This document shows, in pieces, positions 1-4,021 of a stretch of DNA of 6,680 nt; the stretch's first letter is position 1, and every line of letters begins with the position of its first letter. The notes under the pieces are model-generated. The model was not told where the DNA came from. It made no database searches and worked only from the letters and a program-made list of their open reading frames with translations. Source of the DNA: JANMCE01 sp031360915 (GTDB lineage Bacteria; Actinomycetota; Acidimicrobiia; Acidimicrobiales; Ilumatobacteraceae); the NCBI GenBank assembly GCA_031360915.1, contig JANMCE010000046.1:1-6680 (forward strand), read 5' to 3'. Made by a program: the position numbers and the translations under genes.

Positions 1-89
1 CACAGCGCTCGAATGCCGTCGAGGTTCGCAAATCTCCTCTGCTGCAAGTAGGACGTGTGGCGAGCGTCGGGAGAAGAATCCTTCGTCAA
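1..89 (-). CDS. Acyltransferase-3 family membrane protein, N-terminal fragment (runs off the left edge)
   Basis: Reading the minus strand from a TTG at 89 gives 29 open codons to the window edge, ending in RRFANLDGIRAL. This matches the N-terminal signature of acyltransferase-3 (OafA/YrhL-like) integral membrane O-acyltransferases, which typically start with a short cytoplasmic stretch, then 'F..LDGLRAL', then the first membrane helix. Members acetylate or acylate cell-envelope sugars and polymers. The TTG start is chosen because AGGGAG lies about five bases upstream of it; a TTG at codon 15 (47-45) is an alternative. A TACGAT -10-like hexamer lies 28 bases upstream. Only the cytoplasmic tip is visible, so the membrane helices and the catalytic His cannot be checked. 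The gene is divergent from the methyltransferase gene. Confidence 0.6.
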   Translation of the reverse strand, partial: MTKDSSPDARHTSYLQQRRFANLDGIRAL

Positions 90-117
90 CGCTTCTCCCT
101 GAACATCCACGGTGCGA

Positions 118-123
118 ATCGTA
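118..123 (-). promoter_or_regulatory. Possible -10 element for the leftward acyltransferase gene
   Basis: TACGAT on the minus strand would start transcription near 111, giving a leader of about 22 bases that holds the AGGGAG ribosome site. No convincing -35 is seen. The rest of the 90-232 gap shows no recognisable gene, and I see no clear promoter for the rightward methyltransferase. Confidence 0.3.
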
Positions 124-232
124 AAAGATTGCACACCGAAAGGTCGTGGTTCGTTCGGCCTAGAGCTCTCAAGATTTCCTATCTCACCGGTATGGCGGTA
201 CAAACAGGTCTGGTTGCCTCGAACCGGCAAGG

Positions 233-1159
233 ATGGTGCGGGTGAGCTCCGACCACATCACTGCCTACCTGGCTGCTGAAGGATTCGAACGGCAGCTGAC
301 CGATGAACTTCGCCTGGCCGGAGCTGTAGTGACCTCGCGTCACGATCGGCTTTTCGTTACCGCTGGCCCGGCTGTCGCTTCGGCTTGGTCAGCCAATACA
401 TGGTTGAACGCGGAACTGATCGAGGTGGAATCGATTGGCGCCGCGGCCCGGATGTTGAAAGAGCGGCAGCGCAGCTGGGCGGCCTACGCACCGCAGCATC
501 ACGGGCGTGCGCAGCTCATCGTCGACAAGCTTCCCCATGTCTCGGCCAAGCCGTTGCCGTTCGGCACGCCCGCTCCAACTGCGCCGCTCGGGTCGTTCAC
601 GCTGCTCACACCGAATCTGTTGTTGGCAGCGGGATCGTGCTCGAGTCCCTTTCCCAACGGCGAGGCGCGTTTCGAAGAAGACCGGGAAGGGCCACCCAAC
701 CGCGCCTATCTCAAGCTGTGGGAATCGCTAGCTTTGATACGACGGTTCCCGGCAGCGGGGGAGCGGTGCATCGATCTCGGGGCCAGCCCCGGCGGATGGA
801 CGTGGTCACTCGCCCAACTAGGCGCAACGGTTCTCGCAGTCGACAAGGCGCCGCTTGACCCGAAGGTTGATCGTCTTCGCAACGTGGCGTGGCTGGGGGA
901 GAGCGCCTTCGGCCTCGACCCGGCGTCGCATACGGCCGACTGGCTCTTCAGCGACATCATCGCCTACCCCACGCGGCTGCTCGCGTTAGTCGAACGATGG
1001 ATCGCCGCCAGCACCGTCTCCAACATCGTCTGCACCATCAAGCTGCAGGGCGACACCGATCATGAGACGGTTCGTGCCTTCCAAGCCATCGTCGGAGGCC
1101 GAGTGCTCCACCTCCACCACAACAAACACGAGCTCACCTTTCTATGGTCTCGCCCCTGA
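233..1159 (+). CDS. RlmM-like SAM-dependent 2'-O-ribose RNA methyltransferase
   Basis: The 308-residue product is predicted to transfer a methyl group from SAM to a ribose 2'-OH of RNA, acting in the cytoplasm. In gammaproteobacteria RlmM modifies C2498 of 23S rRNA. The C-terminal half has an FtsJ/RrmJ-type Rossmann fold: motif I DLGASPGG at 181-188, an acidic end of strand 2 in VDKAP (D204), and the K-D-K-E catalytic set K161 (YLKLWE), D241 (FSDI), K270 (TIKLQG) and E300 (KHELTF). The N-terminus (YLAAEGFERQLTDEL) resembles the RlmM N-terminal domain. At 308 residues it is shorter than the ~366 of E. coli RlmM. AAGG abuts the ATG at 233, too close to serve it; the GTG at 242 (codon 4) sits eight bases after AAGGA and may be the true start. 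The target base is unproven. Confidence 0.85.
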   Translation: MVRVSSDHITAYLAAEGFERQLTDELRLAGAVVTSRHDRLFVTAGPAVASAWSANTWLNAELIEVESIGAAARMLKERQRSWAAYAPQHHGRAQLIVDKLPHVSAKPLPFGTPAPTAPLGSFTLLTPNLLLAAGSCSSPFPNGEARFEEDREGPPNRAYLKLWESLALIRRFPAAGERCIDLGASPGGWTWSLAQLGATVLAVDKAPLDPKVDRLRNVAWLGESAFGLDPASHTADWLFSDIIAYPTRLLALVERWIAASTVSNIVCTIKLQGDTDHETVRAFQAIVGGRVLHLHHNKHELTFLWSRP

Positions 1160-1192
1160 CAGTGCTGTCTACGTGATGGCGGTTCCGTTCAC

Positions 1193-1216
1193 CTTGGAGC
1201 GAGAGTCGCTTCCAAG
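1193..1216 (+). terminator. Hairpin downstream of the methyltransferase gene
   Basis: CTTGGA-GCGA pairs with TCGC-TCCAAG around a GAG loop, with one bulged T: ten base pairs, starting 34 bases after the stop codon. There is no U-tract, as is common for actinobacterial terminators, so a role in termination or 3'-end stability is inferred from position and stem strength only. Confidence 0.4.
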
Positions 1217-1315
1217 CTCACAATGCCGTGCTCACGTGGGCCCAGATATCGCTTTCGCTGGCGGTCTCTGCGCGCTTAGGTAGCTGAGAACGCCGACCTG
1301 AACTGGCATCAGATG

Positions 1316-1344
1316 GCTACAACTGTAGCGGAATTATCTCGCTA
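1316..1344 (+). promoter_or_regulatory. Two adjacent inverted repeats upstream of the Phd/VapC operon (candidate operator)
   Basis: GCTACA-AC-TGTAGC (1316-1329) is a perfect 6-bp-arm inverted repeat. Overlapping it, TAGCG (1326-1330) and CGCTA (1340-1344) form a second one with nine bases between. Both lie just upstream of the candidate -10 of the antitoxin gene, where Phd-type antitoxins and their toxin complexes usually bind to repress their own operon. The binding itself is inferred. Confidence 0.45.
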
Positions 1345-1350
1345 TTGTGC

Positions 1351-1356
1351 TACGAT
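1351..1356 (+). promoter_or_regulatory. -10 element, probable leaderless promoter of the antitoxin-toxin operon
   Basis: TACGAT ends six bases before the ATG at 1363, which places the expected transcription start at or next to the A of the start codon. This supports a leaderless mRNA and the choice of 1363 as start. No good -35 hexamer is visible 16-18 bases upstream; the palindromes occupy that zone. Confidence 0.5.
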
Positions 1357-1362
1357 GGACGT

Positions 1363-1617
1363 ATGGCGACATTGATCCCGGTACGAGACCTCCGCAATCA
1401 CACCGCTGAGATTGCTGCTCGCGTGCAGGCTGGGGAAATCATTCATGTCACCGTGCATGGTCGCCCGGCCCTGGAGTTGCGGCCGATTACCGAGGCAGAT
1501 CCCTTGGCCTGGCTCGATGAACTGGCTGAGTCTCCAGCTGTAGACACCGGGTGGCTCGATGAACTGGCAGCCGAACGAGCGAGCGAGTCGGTGCTTGAGG
1601 CAGCGCGTGAAGCGTGA
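1363..1617 (+). CDS. Phd/YefM-family antitoxin of a VapBC-type module
   Basis: This 84-residue protein should neutralise the PIN RNase encoded immediately downstream and bind the operon promoter. The N-terminus MATLIPVRDLRN followed by EIAARVQAGEIIHVTVHGRPALELRPI is the classic Phd/YefM DNA-binding fold: strand, helix with R/N contacts, then a 'V..HGRPA..L.P' hairpin. The C-terminal tail (about 48-84), which in this family wraps the toxin, is acidic and contains WLDELA twice, at residues 50-55 and 64-69. The start at 1363 was chosen over an in-frame TTG at 1345 because the family starts here and a -10 hexamer lies just upstream. The stop overlaps the toxin start (GTGA), indicating translational coupling. 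Confidence 0.88.
   Translation: MATLIPVRDLRNHTAEIAARVQAGEIIHVTVHGRPALELRPITEADPLAWLDELAESPAVDTGWLDELAAERASESVLEAAREA
1510..1568 (+). repeat. In-frame direct repeat within the antitoxin gene
   Basis: The 17-base string TGGCTCGATGAACTGGC occurs at 1510-1526 and exactly again at 1552-1568, offset by 42 bases (14 codons). It doubles the WLDELA segment of the toxin-binding tail. Sequence after each copy has diverged (ESPAVDTG versus AERASESV). Confidence 0.85.
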
Positions 1618-2018
1618 GCCTCATCTTCGACACTGGCGCGATCATTCGGCTCGTTGAACACAAAAGACGAGAGGTCATTGACCTGCTCCGCGCGAATGAG
1701 GGACAGTTCAGTTACGCCCTTGCCACGCTGGGGGAGTTGCACCGAGGTGTGTCGGCGGCCAGGGACGAGACGGCGCACTGTGTCCGGGGCGAGACACTTC
1801 GCGTTGCGTTGCGGCGTGGCAACTTACTGTTGCCAAACCAGCAGACTGCTCTGCGCTGGGGAACGCTTGCCGCAATCACGCCACGACGTGTTGTTCATAA
1901 TGACCTGTGGATTGCAGCAACAGCGTTGGAACACGCACTCACGCTCGTGACCGCAGACATCGATCTGGCGGGTGTTGCCGAACAACAAAAACTTCCGGTC
2001 CGACTCATCGCTGCCTGA
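1614..2018 (+). CDS. VapC-type toxin, PIN-domain ribonuclease
   Basis: This 134-residue PIN-domain protein is expected to be a Mg2+-dependent endoribonuclease that cuts tRNA, rRNA or mRNA when released from its antitoxin. The acidic metal-binding residues are present in family order: D6 in LIFDTGAI, E41 in LGELHRG, D97 in HNDLWIAATA, and D115/D117 in TADIDL. Length is typical for VapC. It starts at a GTG overlapping the antitoxin stop codon, so it is probably translated by coupling. All catalytic acids are intact and there is no frameshift, so the module looks functional. Its target RNA cannot be inferred from the sequence. Confidence 0.9.
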   Translation: MSLIFDTGAIIRLVEHKRREVIDLLRANEGQFSYALATLGELHRGVSAARDETAHCVRGETLRVALRRGNLLLPNQQTALRWGTLAAITPRRVVHNDLWIAATALEHALTLVTADIDLAGVAEQQKLPVRLIAA

Positions 2019-2033
2019 CAAGTCAGACAGATC

Positions 2034-2044
2034 GTCACTGTGAC
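2034..2044 (+). promoter_or_regulatory. Perfect palindrome at the start of the zinc-ribbon gene
   Basis: GTCAC-T-GTGAC is a perfect 5-bp-arm inverted repeat that includes the GTG at 2040. It could be a protein-binding site or chance; it is short. Confidence 0.2.
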
Positions 2045-2306
2045 GAAAGTAGCAATGTGTCGTTGCTGCGGGGGATTGTTGCCCCCAATCGGCAAGACGG
2101 GTCGGCCTCGACAGTTCTGCAAGCGAAGCTGCCGCCAGCGCGACTTCGAGGCGCGTGAGCGAGCCAGGGCGCACGGACTGGATGAGGTTGAGCTGATCAT
2201 CACGCGTGCCGAGCTCGAGGACCTACGAGACAAGCTGTTCGTGTTGCAGTGCGCCGTTCAGGACGTCCAGAAGGATTTGGCGGCGTCCAAGACACTCAGC
2301 GCCTAA
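2040..2306 (+). CDS. Small Cys-rich zinc-ribbon / coiled-coil protein of unknown function
   Basis: This 88-residue protein has two cysteine knuckles, C7-x2-C10 (CRCC, with an additional C9) and C27-x3-C31 (FCKRSC), separated by a GKTGRPRQ loop and followed by a basic helix (RQRDFEARERAR). It resembles a widespread actinobacterial small-protein type with a 'CxxCG..LPP..GRPR.YCS..CRQ..YR.R' pattern, whose function I cannot assign; nucleic-acid binding is plausible. Residues about 48-85 are predicted helical with heptad-like hydrophobics. The GTG at 2040 has no clear ribosome site; an in-frame ATG at 2055, five bases after GAAAG, is a good alternative and keeps all cysteines. It lies 21 bases after the VapC gene on the same strand, so it may be a third operon member. 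Confidence 0.65.
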   Translation: MTKVAMCRCCGGLLPPIGKTGRPRQFCKRSCRQRDFEARERARAHGLDEVELIITRAELEDLRDKLFVLQCAVQDVQKDLAASKTLSA

Positions 2307-2370
2307 AGGCACGCCGCTGGCTGGCTGGTCGACTCTGCGAGCCTGCTTCTTGGCACATGGCCGCAACGCC

Positions 2371-2386
2371 CATAATACTTGTTATG
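2371..2386. repeat. AT-rich inverted repeat in the gap between convergent genes
   Basis: CATAA (2371-2375) and TTATG (2382-2386) are 5-bp arms around TACTTG, within an unusually AT-rich patch of a GC-rich window. The 2307-2429 gap separates the zinc-ribbon gene from the MazF gene, which converge. It could be a bidirectional termination hairpin or a leftover operator; no gene is seen in this gap. Confidence 0.3.
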
Positions 2387-2429
2387 TAAAGTGAATCTCT
2401 TCCGCGTTCAATGTTGGCGGCCACCGCTC

Positions 2430-2777
2430 TTACGAAGGGATGTCGAGAATGATTGCAAGCATCTCGCGGATCTGGCTAAGCGCGACTGCTCCAACGTTTC
2501 CGACCGGCTCGCCGAGCCGGGCCGGAGCGACGGCGCGTACATGCTGGCACTGCGCCGCCGATCGTGCCGTCAGGCCGTTCTGAGATTCCGGCTCGATCTC
2601 AACTTCGGTGGCAAAGCGACGAAGCGTGGATGTGAGCGGCACGATCTGAACGACGGTGGGGCTGGCATCGAGGATCGCCTGCGCGGTTACGAGAATCGCG
2701 GAATGTGCGTAGCCGGCCTCGCGTCCGGTGGGCGGTCCGAGTTCGACAGGGACGACGTCACCCGAGTTCAGCGTCAA
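2430..2777 (-). CDS. MazF-family type II toxin (mRNA interferase-like)
   Basis: This 115-residue SH3-like-barrel protein is expected to be a sequence-specific, ribosome-independent endoribonuclease. Family marks are GDV at 6-8, GREAG at 18-22, VVQIVPLTS at 42-50, the 'AAQCQHVRAVAPARL' segment at 74-88, GNVGAVALSQIREML at 93-107 and a hydrophobic C-terminus ending AIILDIP. Set against B. subtilis MazF from memory, the N-termini align without gaps and place H25 where that enzyme has catalytic R25; T49 is the likely match to its T48. The TTG start at 2777 is the only good choice because an in-frame stop lies just upstream; it overlaps the antitoxin gene by 20 bases. The H25 change could alter activity or be normal for this actinobacterial subfamily. 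Confidence 0.82.
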   Translation of the reverse strand: MTLNSGDVVPVELGPPTGREAGYAHSAILVTAQAILDASPTVVQIVPLTSTLRRFATEVEIEPESQNGLTARSAAQCQHVRAVAPARLGEPVGNVGAVALSQIREMLAIILDIPS

Positions 2778-2952
2778 GCCAACTCACTTCAGGAGCCGTC
2801 AGAGCAGCGGCCAGTTGCTTGCCGATCTGCTCCTGCCGCAGCCTCCGTACGGCGAGAGCGACCGTTTCGCCGACACTTGTGCCCAGTTCGATCGAGAGCC
2901 GCTTCAGCTCCGCATGGGTCGCCGAACCGATGCGTACACTGGTCGTTTGCAT
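2758..2952 (-). CDS. Ribbon-helix-helix antitoxin paired with the MazF-like toxin
   Basis: The 64-residue product begins MQTTSVRIG and has the ribbon-helix-helix layout: DNA-contacting strand TTSVRI (3-8), helix ATHAELKRLSIELG (11-24), turn TSVG, and helix ETVALAVRRLRQ (29-40). The C-terminal tail (about 41-64, ending PEVSWLDAELG) should bind and block the toxin. RHH proteins of this kind are the usual partners of this MazF type and repress their own promoter as dimers. The frame is open upstream to 3006, but the ATG at 2952 is preferred: it begins the family's first strand and sits seven bases after a -10 hexamer, so the longer start would lie inside or upstream of the promoter. Confidence 0.82.
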   Translation of the reverse strand: MQTTSVRIGSATHAELKRLSIELGTSVGETVALAVRRLRQEQIGKQLAAALTAPEVSWLDAELG

Positions 2953-2980
2953 GCAGATCATGCTACCTGATTGCATGCAT
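2947..2980. promoter_or_regulatory. Paired TTGCATGCA palindromes, candidate operator of the RHH/MazF operon
   Basis: TTGCATGCA occurs at 2947-2955 and 2971-2979, with centres 24 bases apart. Each contains the perfect palindrome TGCATGCA. Flanking ATCA (after the first copy) and TGAT (before the second) extend the arrangement into a larger, nearly symmetric inverted repeat. One copy lies in the -35/-10 spacer and the other spans the predicted start site, an ideal layout for autorepression by the RHH antitoxin. Binding is inferred. Confidence 0.6.
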
Positions 2981-2987
2981 CCGTCAA
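2960..2987 (-). promoter_or_regulatory. Sigma-70-type promoter of the RHH/MazF operon
   Basis: On the minus strand TTGACG (2987-2982) and TAGCAT (2965-2960) are separated by 16 bases. The -10 ends seven bases before the ATG at 2952, so transcription should begin at or very near the start codon (leaderless). This is the best-formed promoter in the window. Confidence 0.65.
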
Positions 2988-2998
2988 CAGCGCGTTCG

Positions 2999-3574
2999 TT
3001 ACCCAAGTGATTCGCTGGTCGTTACGAGTTCTTCGAAGTCCGTGGCGTCGGTGGGTAGACCAACTCGCATGTGGAAACGGGCGAAAGATTGAGCGAGATG
3101 CTCTCGATACGGCGATCGCAGACGAAGGCGAGCGCCGAGTGTGTCGGCCATGCTCCGCACGTCGTTCAACGGCAGGGTGTAAAGACGACGAAAGTCGACG
3201 AGCGACCATTCGAAGGGCAGCGCTGCCTCATCACTGGGACGAAGGATGGCGAGCGGCGGTAGTGCGCCTTCAAGAACGGCTTTCCGGAACCGACGGCTTG
3301 CGACGAAGTGATTCCCCCGCGAGCCCTCAGCCTCGGCATAGCTGTCGTACGGGACGACGGCACCCAGCAGAACCTGCGTGACCTTTTGATTCTCAAGATC
3401 GCATGTTTGTGTGAGGACCACCGCTGATGTCCGTTCCAGGACTATCTCGGGCCGGTTCGGATCGCTGCTGGAGATGAAGGGCAGGAGCACCTGCTGAAGC
3501 AGATCACCCTGGGCCAGCTCCGAGCCAGCTACCGCCTCGTACCAGCCCTGCGCTGCTCGCTCAGTAGTCGGCAT
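2999..3574 (-). CDS. Conserved-looking 191-aa protein with QGD and TQTCDLE motifs, function unknown
   Basis: I cannot assign a function. The protein opens with WYEAVAGSELAQGDLL (11-26, QGD at 22-24), then a hydrophobic strand leading to VVLTQTCDLEN (52-62), which looks like an active-site or metal-site motif with Cys58 and Asp59. Further along are VVPYDSY (73-79), PFEWSLVDFRRLYTLPL (120-136) and a C-terminal RSPYREHLAQSFARFHMRVGLP (153-174). No signal peptide or membrane helix is seen, so it should be cytoplasmic. The ATG at 3574 was chosen over a long upstream extension that only overlaps the HTH gene in another frame. It overlaps the end of that HTH gene by 14 bases, so the two are probably co-translated. 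It ends 12 bases before the -35 of the RHH/MazF promoter. Confidence 0.7.
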   Translation of the reverse strand: MPTTERAAQGWYEAVAGSELAQGDLLQQVLLPFISSSDPNRPEIVLERTSAVVLTQTCDLENQKVTQVLLGAVVPYDSYAEAEGSRGNHFVASRRFRKAVLEGALPPLAILRPSDEAALPFEWSLVDFRRLYTLPLNDVRSMADTLGARLRLRSPYREHLAQSFARFHMRVGLPTDATDFEELVTTSESLG

Positions 3575-3914
3575 CCGCGACCTCCACCAGGGCTTCCCAT
3601 GCTGCACCGTCGAGCCAAGACGGTTCGAGAACCGCACGCTCGACAACCCGAAGTGAGGCGACAACGGTGATGACCGGTCCGCGTGGCGTTGCTGGCGGGT
3701 CAACGATCGATAAGAGTGCATCTTCGTTGGCGGGTACCTGTCGAATGCGTTCCCGGAGCTCCTCAAGTGCTGCGAGTGCCTTTCGTTCATCGAACTTCCG
3801 GTGGCCTCCCGGCGAGCTGACGGCCGGCAAGTCTCCCGAGCGAGCGTACCGACGAACTGTGGCTGCCGAGACGCCAGCAAGCCGAGCCAGTTCATCAGTC
3901 GAGAGCATCGTCAT
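3561..3914 (-). CDS. HTH DNA-binding protein (MerR / excisionase-type helix-turn-helix)
   Basis: The 117-residue product starts MTMLSTDELARLAGVSAATVRRYARSG and continues DLPAVSSPGGHRKF: a MerR/excisionase-type winged helix-turn-helix (about 4-45), in which 'GGHRKF' forms the wing. A helix rich in E/R follows (50-65), then a short C-terminal region (about 80-117) with no recognised ligand-binding motif. It lacks the long dimerising coiled coil of classical MerR proteins. Start codons at 3926 and 3908 are also in frame; 3914 is preferred because TATGAT ends seven bases upstream of it. Its end overlaps the TQTCDLE protein gene, suggesting that it regulates or partners that protein. It is divergent from the exported-protein gene, and 9-bp repeats lie between the two. 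Confidence 0.75.
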   Translation of the reverse strand: MTMLSTDELARLAGVSAATVRRYARSGDLPAVSSPGGHRKFDERKALAALEELRERIRQVPANEDALLSIVDPPATPRGPVITVVASLRVVERAVLEPSWLDGAAWEALVEVADADY

Positions 3915-3921
3915 AGTGAAT

Positions 3922-3927
3922 ATCATA
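3922..3927 (-). promoter_or_regulatory. -10 element of the HTH gene
   Basis: TATGAT on the minus strand is close to the consensus TATAAT and lies seven bases before the ATG at 3914, implying a leaderless mRNA. The position 17 bases upstream (AGTCAT) is a poor -35 and falls in the 9-bp repeat tract, which could mean activator or repressor control. Confidence 0.5.
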
Positions 3928-3935
3928 TCACCACG

Positions 3936-3962
3936 ATGATCGGTATGACTGGTTTGACTGGT
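3936..3962. repeat. Three contiguous 9-bp repeats in the divergent intergenic region
   Basis: ATGATCGGT, ATGACTGGT and TTGACTGGT follow one another directly; the second and third match at 8/9 and the first and second at 7/9. They lie between the HTH gene and the exported-protein gene and overlap the -35 zone of the HTH promoter. A binding site for the HTH protein is a reasonable but untested reading. Confidence 0.5.
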
Positions 3963-4009
3963 ATTCACGGTCTCGTTTCACGGCTGGCACGGTGGTTACC
4001 TGTCGCCGG

Positions 4010-4015
4010 TAGCCT
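4010..4015 (+). promoter_or_regulatory. Possible -10 of a leaderless promoter for the exported-protein gene
   Basis: TAGCCT lies six bases before the ATG at 4022. No ribosome-binding site is visible before that ATG, which favours a leaderless start, but no -35 is evident. Confidence 0.3.
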
Positions 4016-4021
4016 TTCGAG

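Noticed and set aside
15..50. tRNA 3' end suggested by GGTTCGCAAAT near the left edge
   Set aside because: The flanking bases do not form a five-pair T-stem or an acceptor stem; the stretch codes on the minus strand for the LDGIRAL signature.
57..245. 62-aa plus-strand reading frame before the methyltransferase
   Set aside because: No recognisable motif; its left part is antisense to the acyltransferase N-terminus, which matches a known family signature.
2953..3006. Longer N-terminus of the RHH antitoxin starting at 3006
   Set aside because: That start lies upstream of the -35 of the best promoter in the window, and the extra residues do not fit the RHH family.
2379..3092. 237-aa plus-strand reading frame opposite the MazF/RHH genes
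   Set aside because: It lies antisense to two well-supported genes, is rich in Arg/Cys/Ser without domain pattern, and has no ribosome site.
3575..3895. N-terminal extension (about 107 residues) of the TQTCDLE protein
   Set aside because: It overlaps the HTH gene in another frame and has low-complexity, pattern-free sequence; the ATG at 3574 gives normal coupling with the HTH gene.
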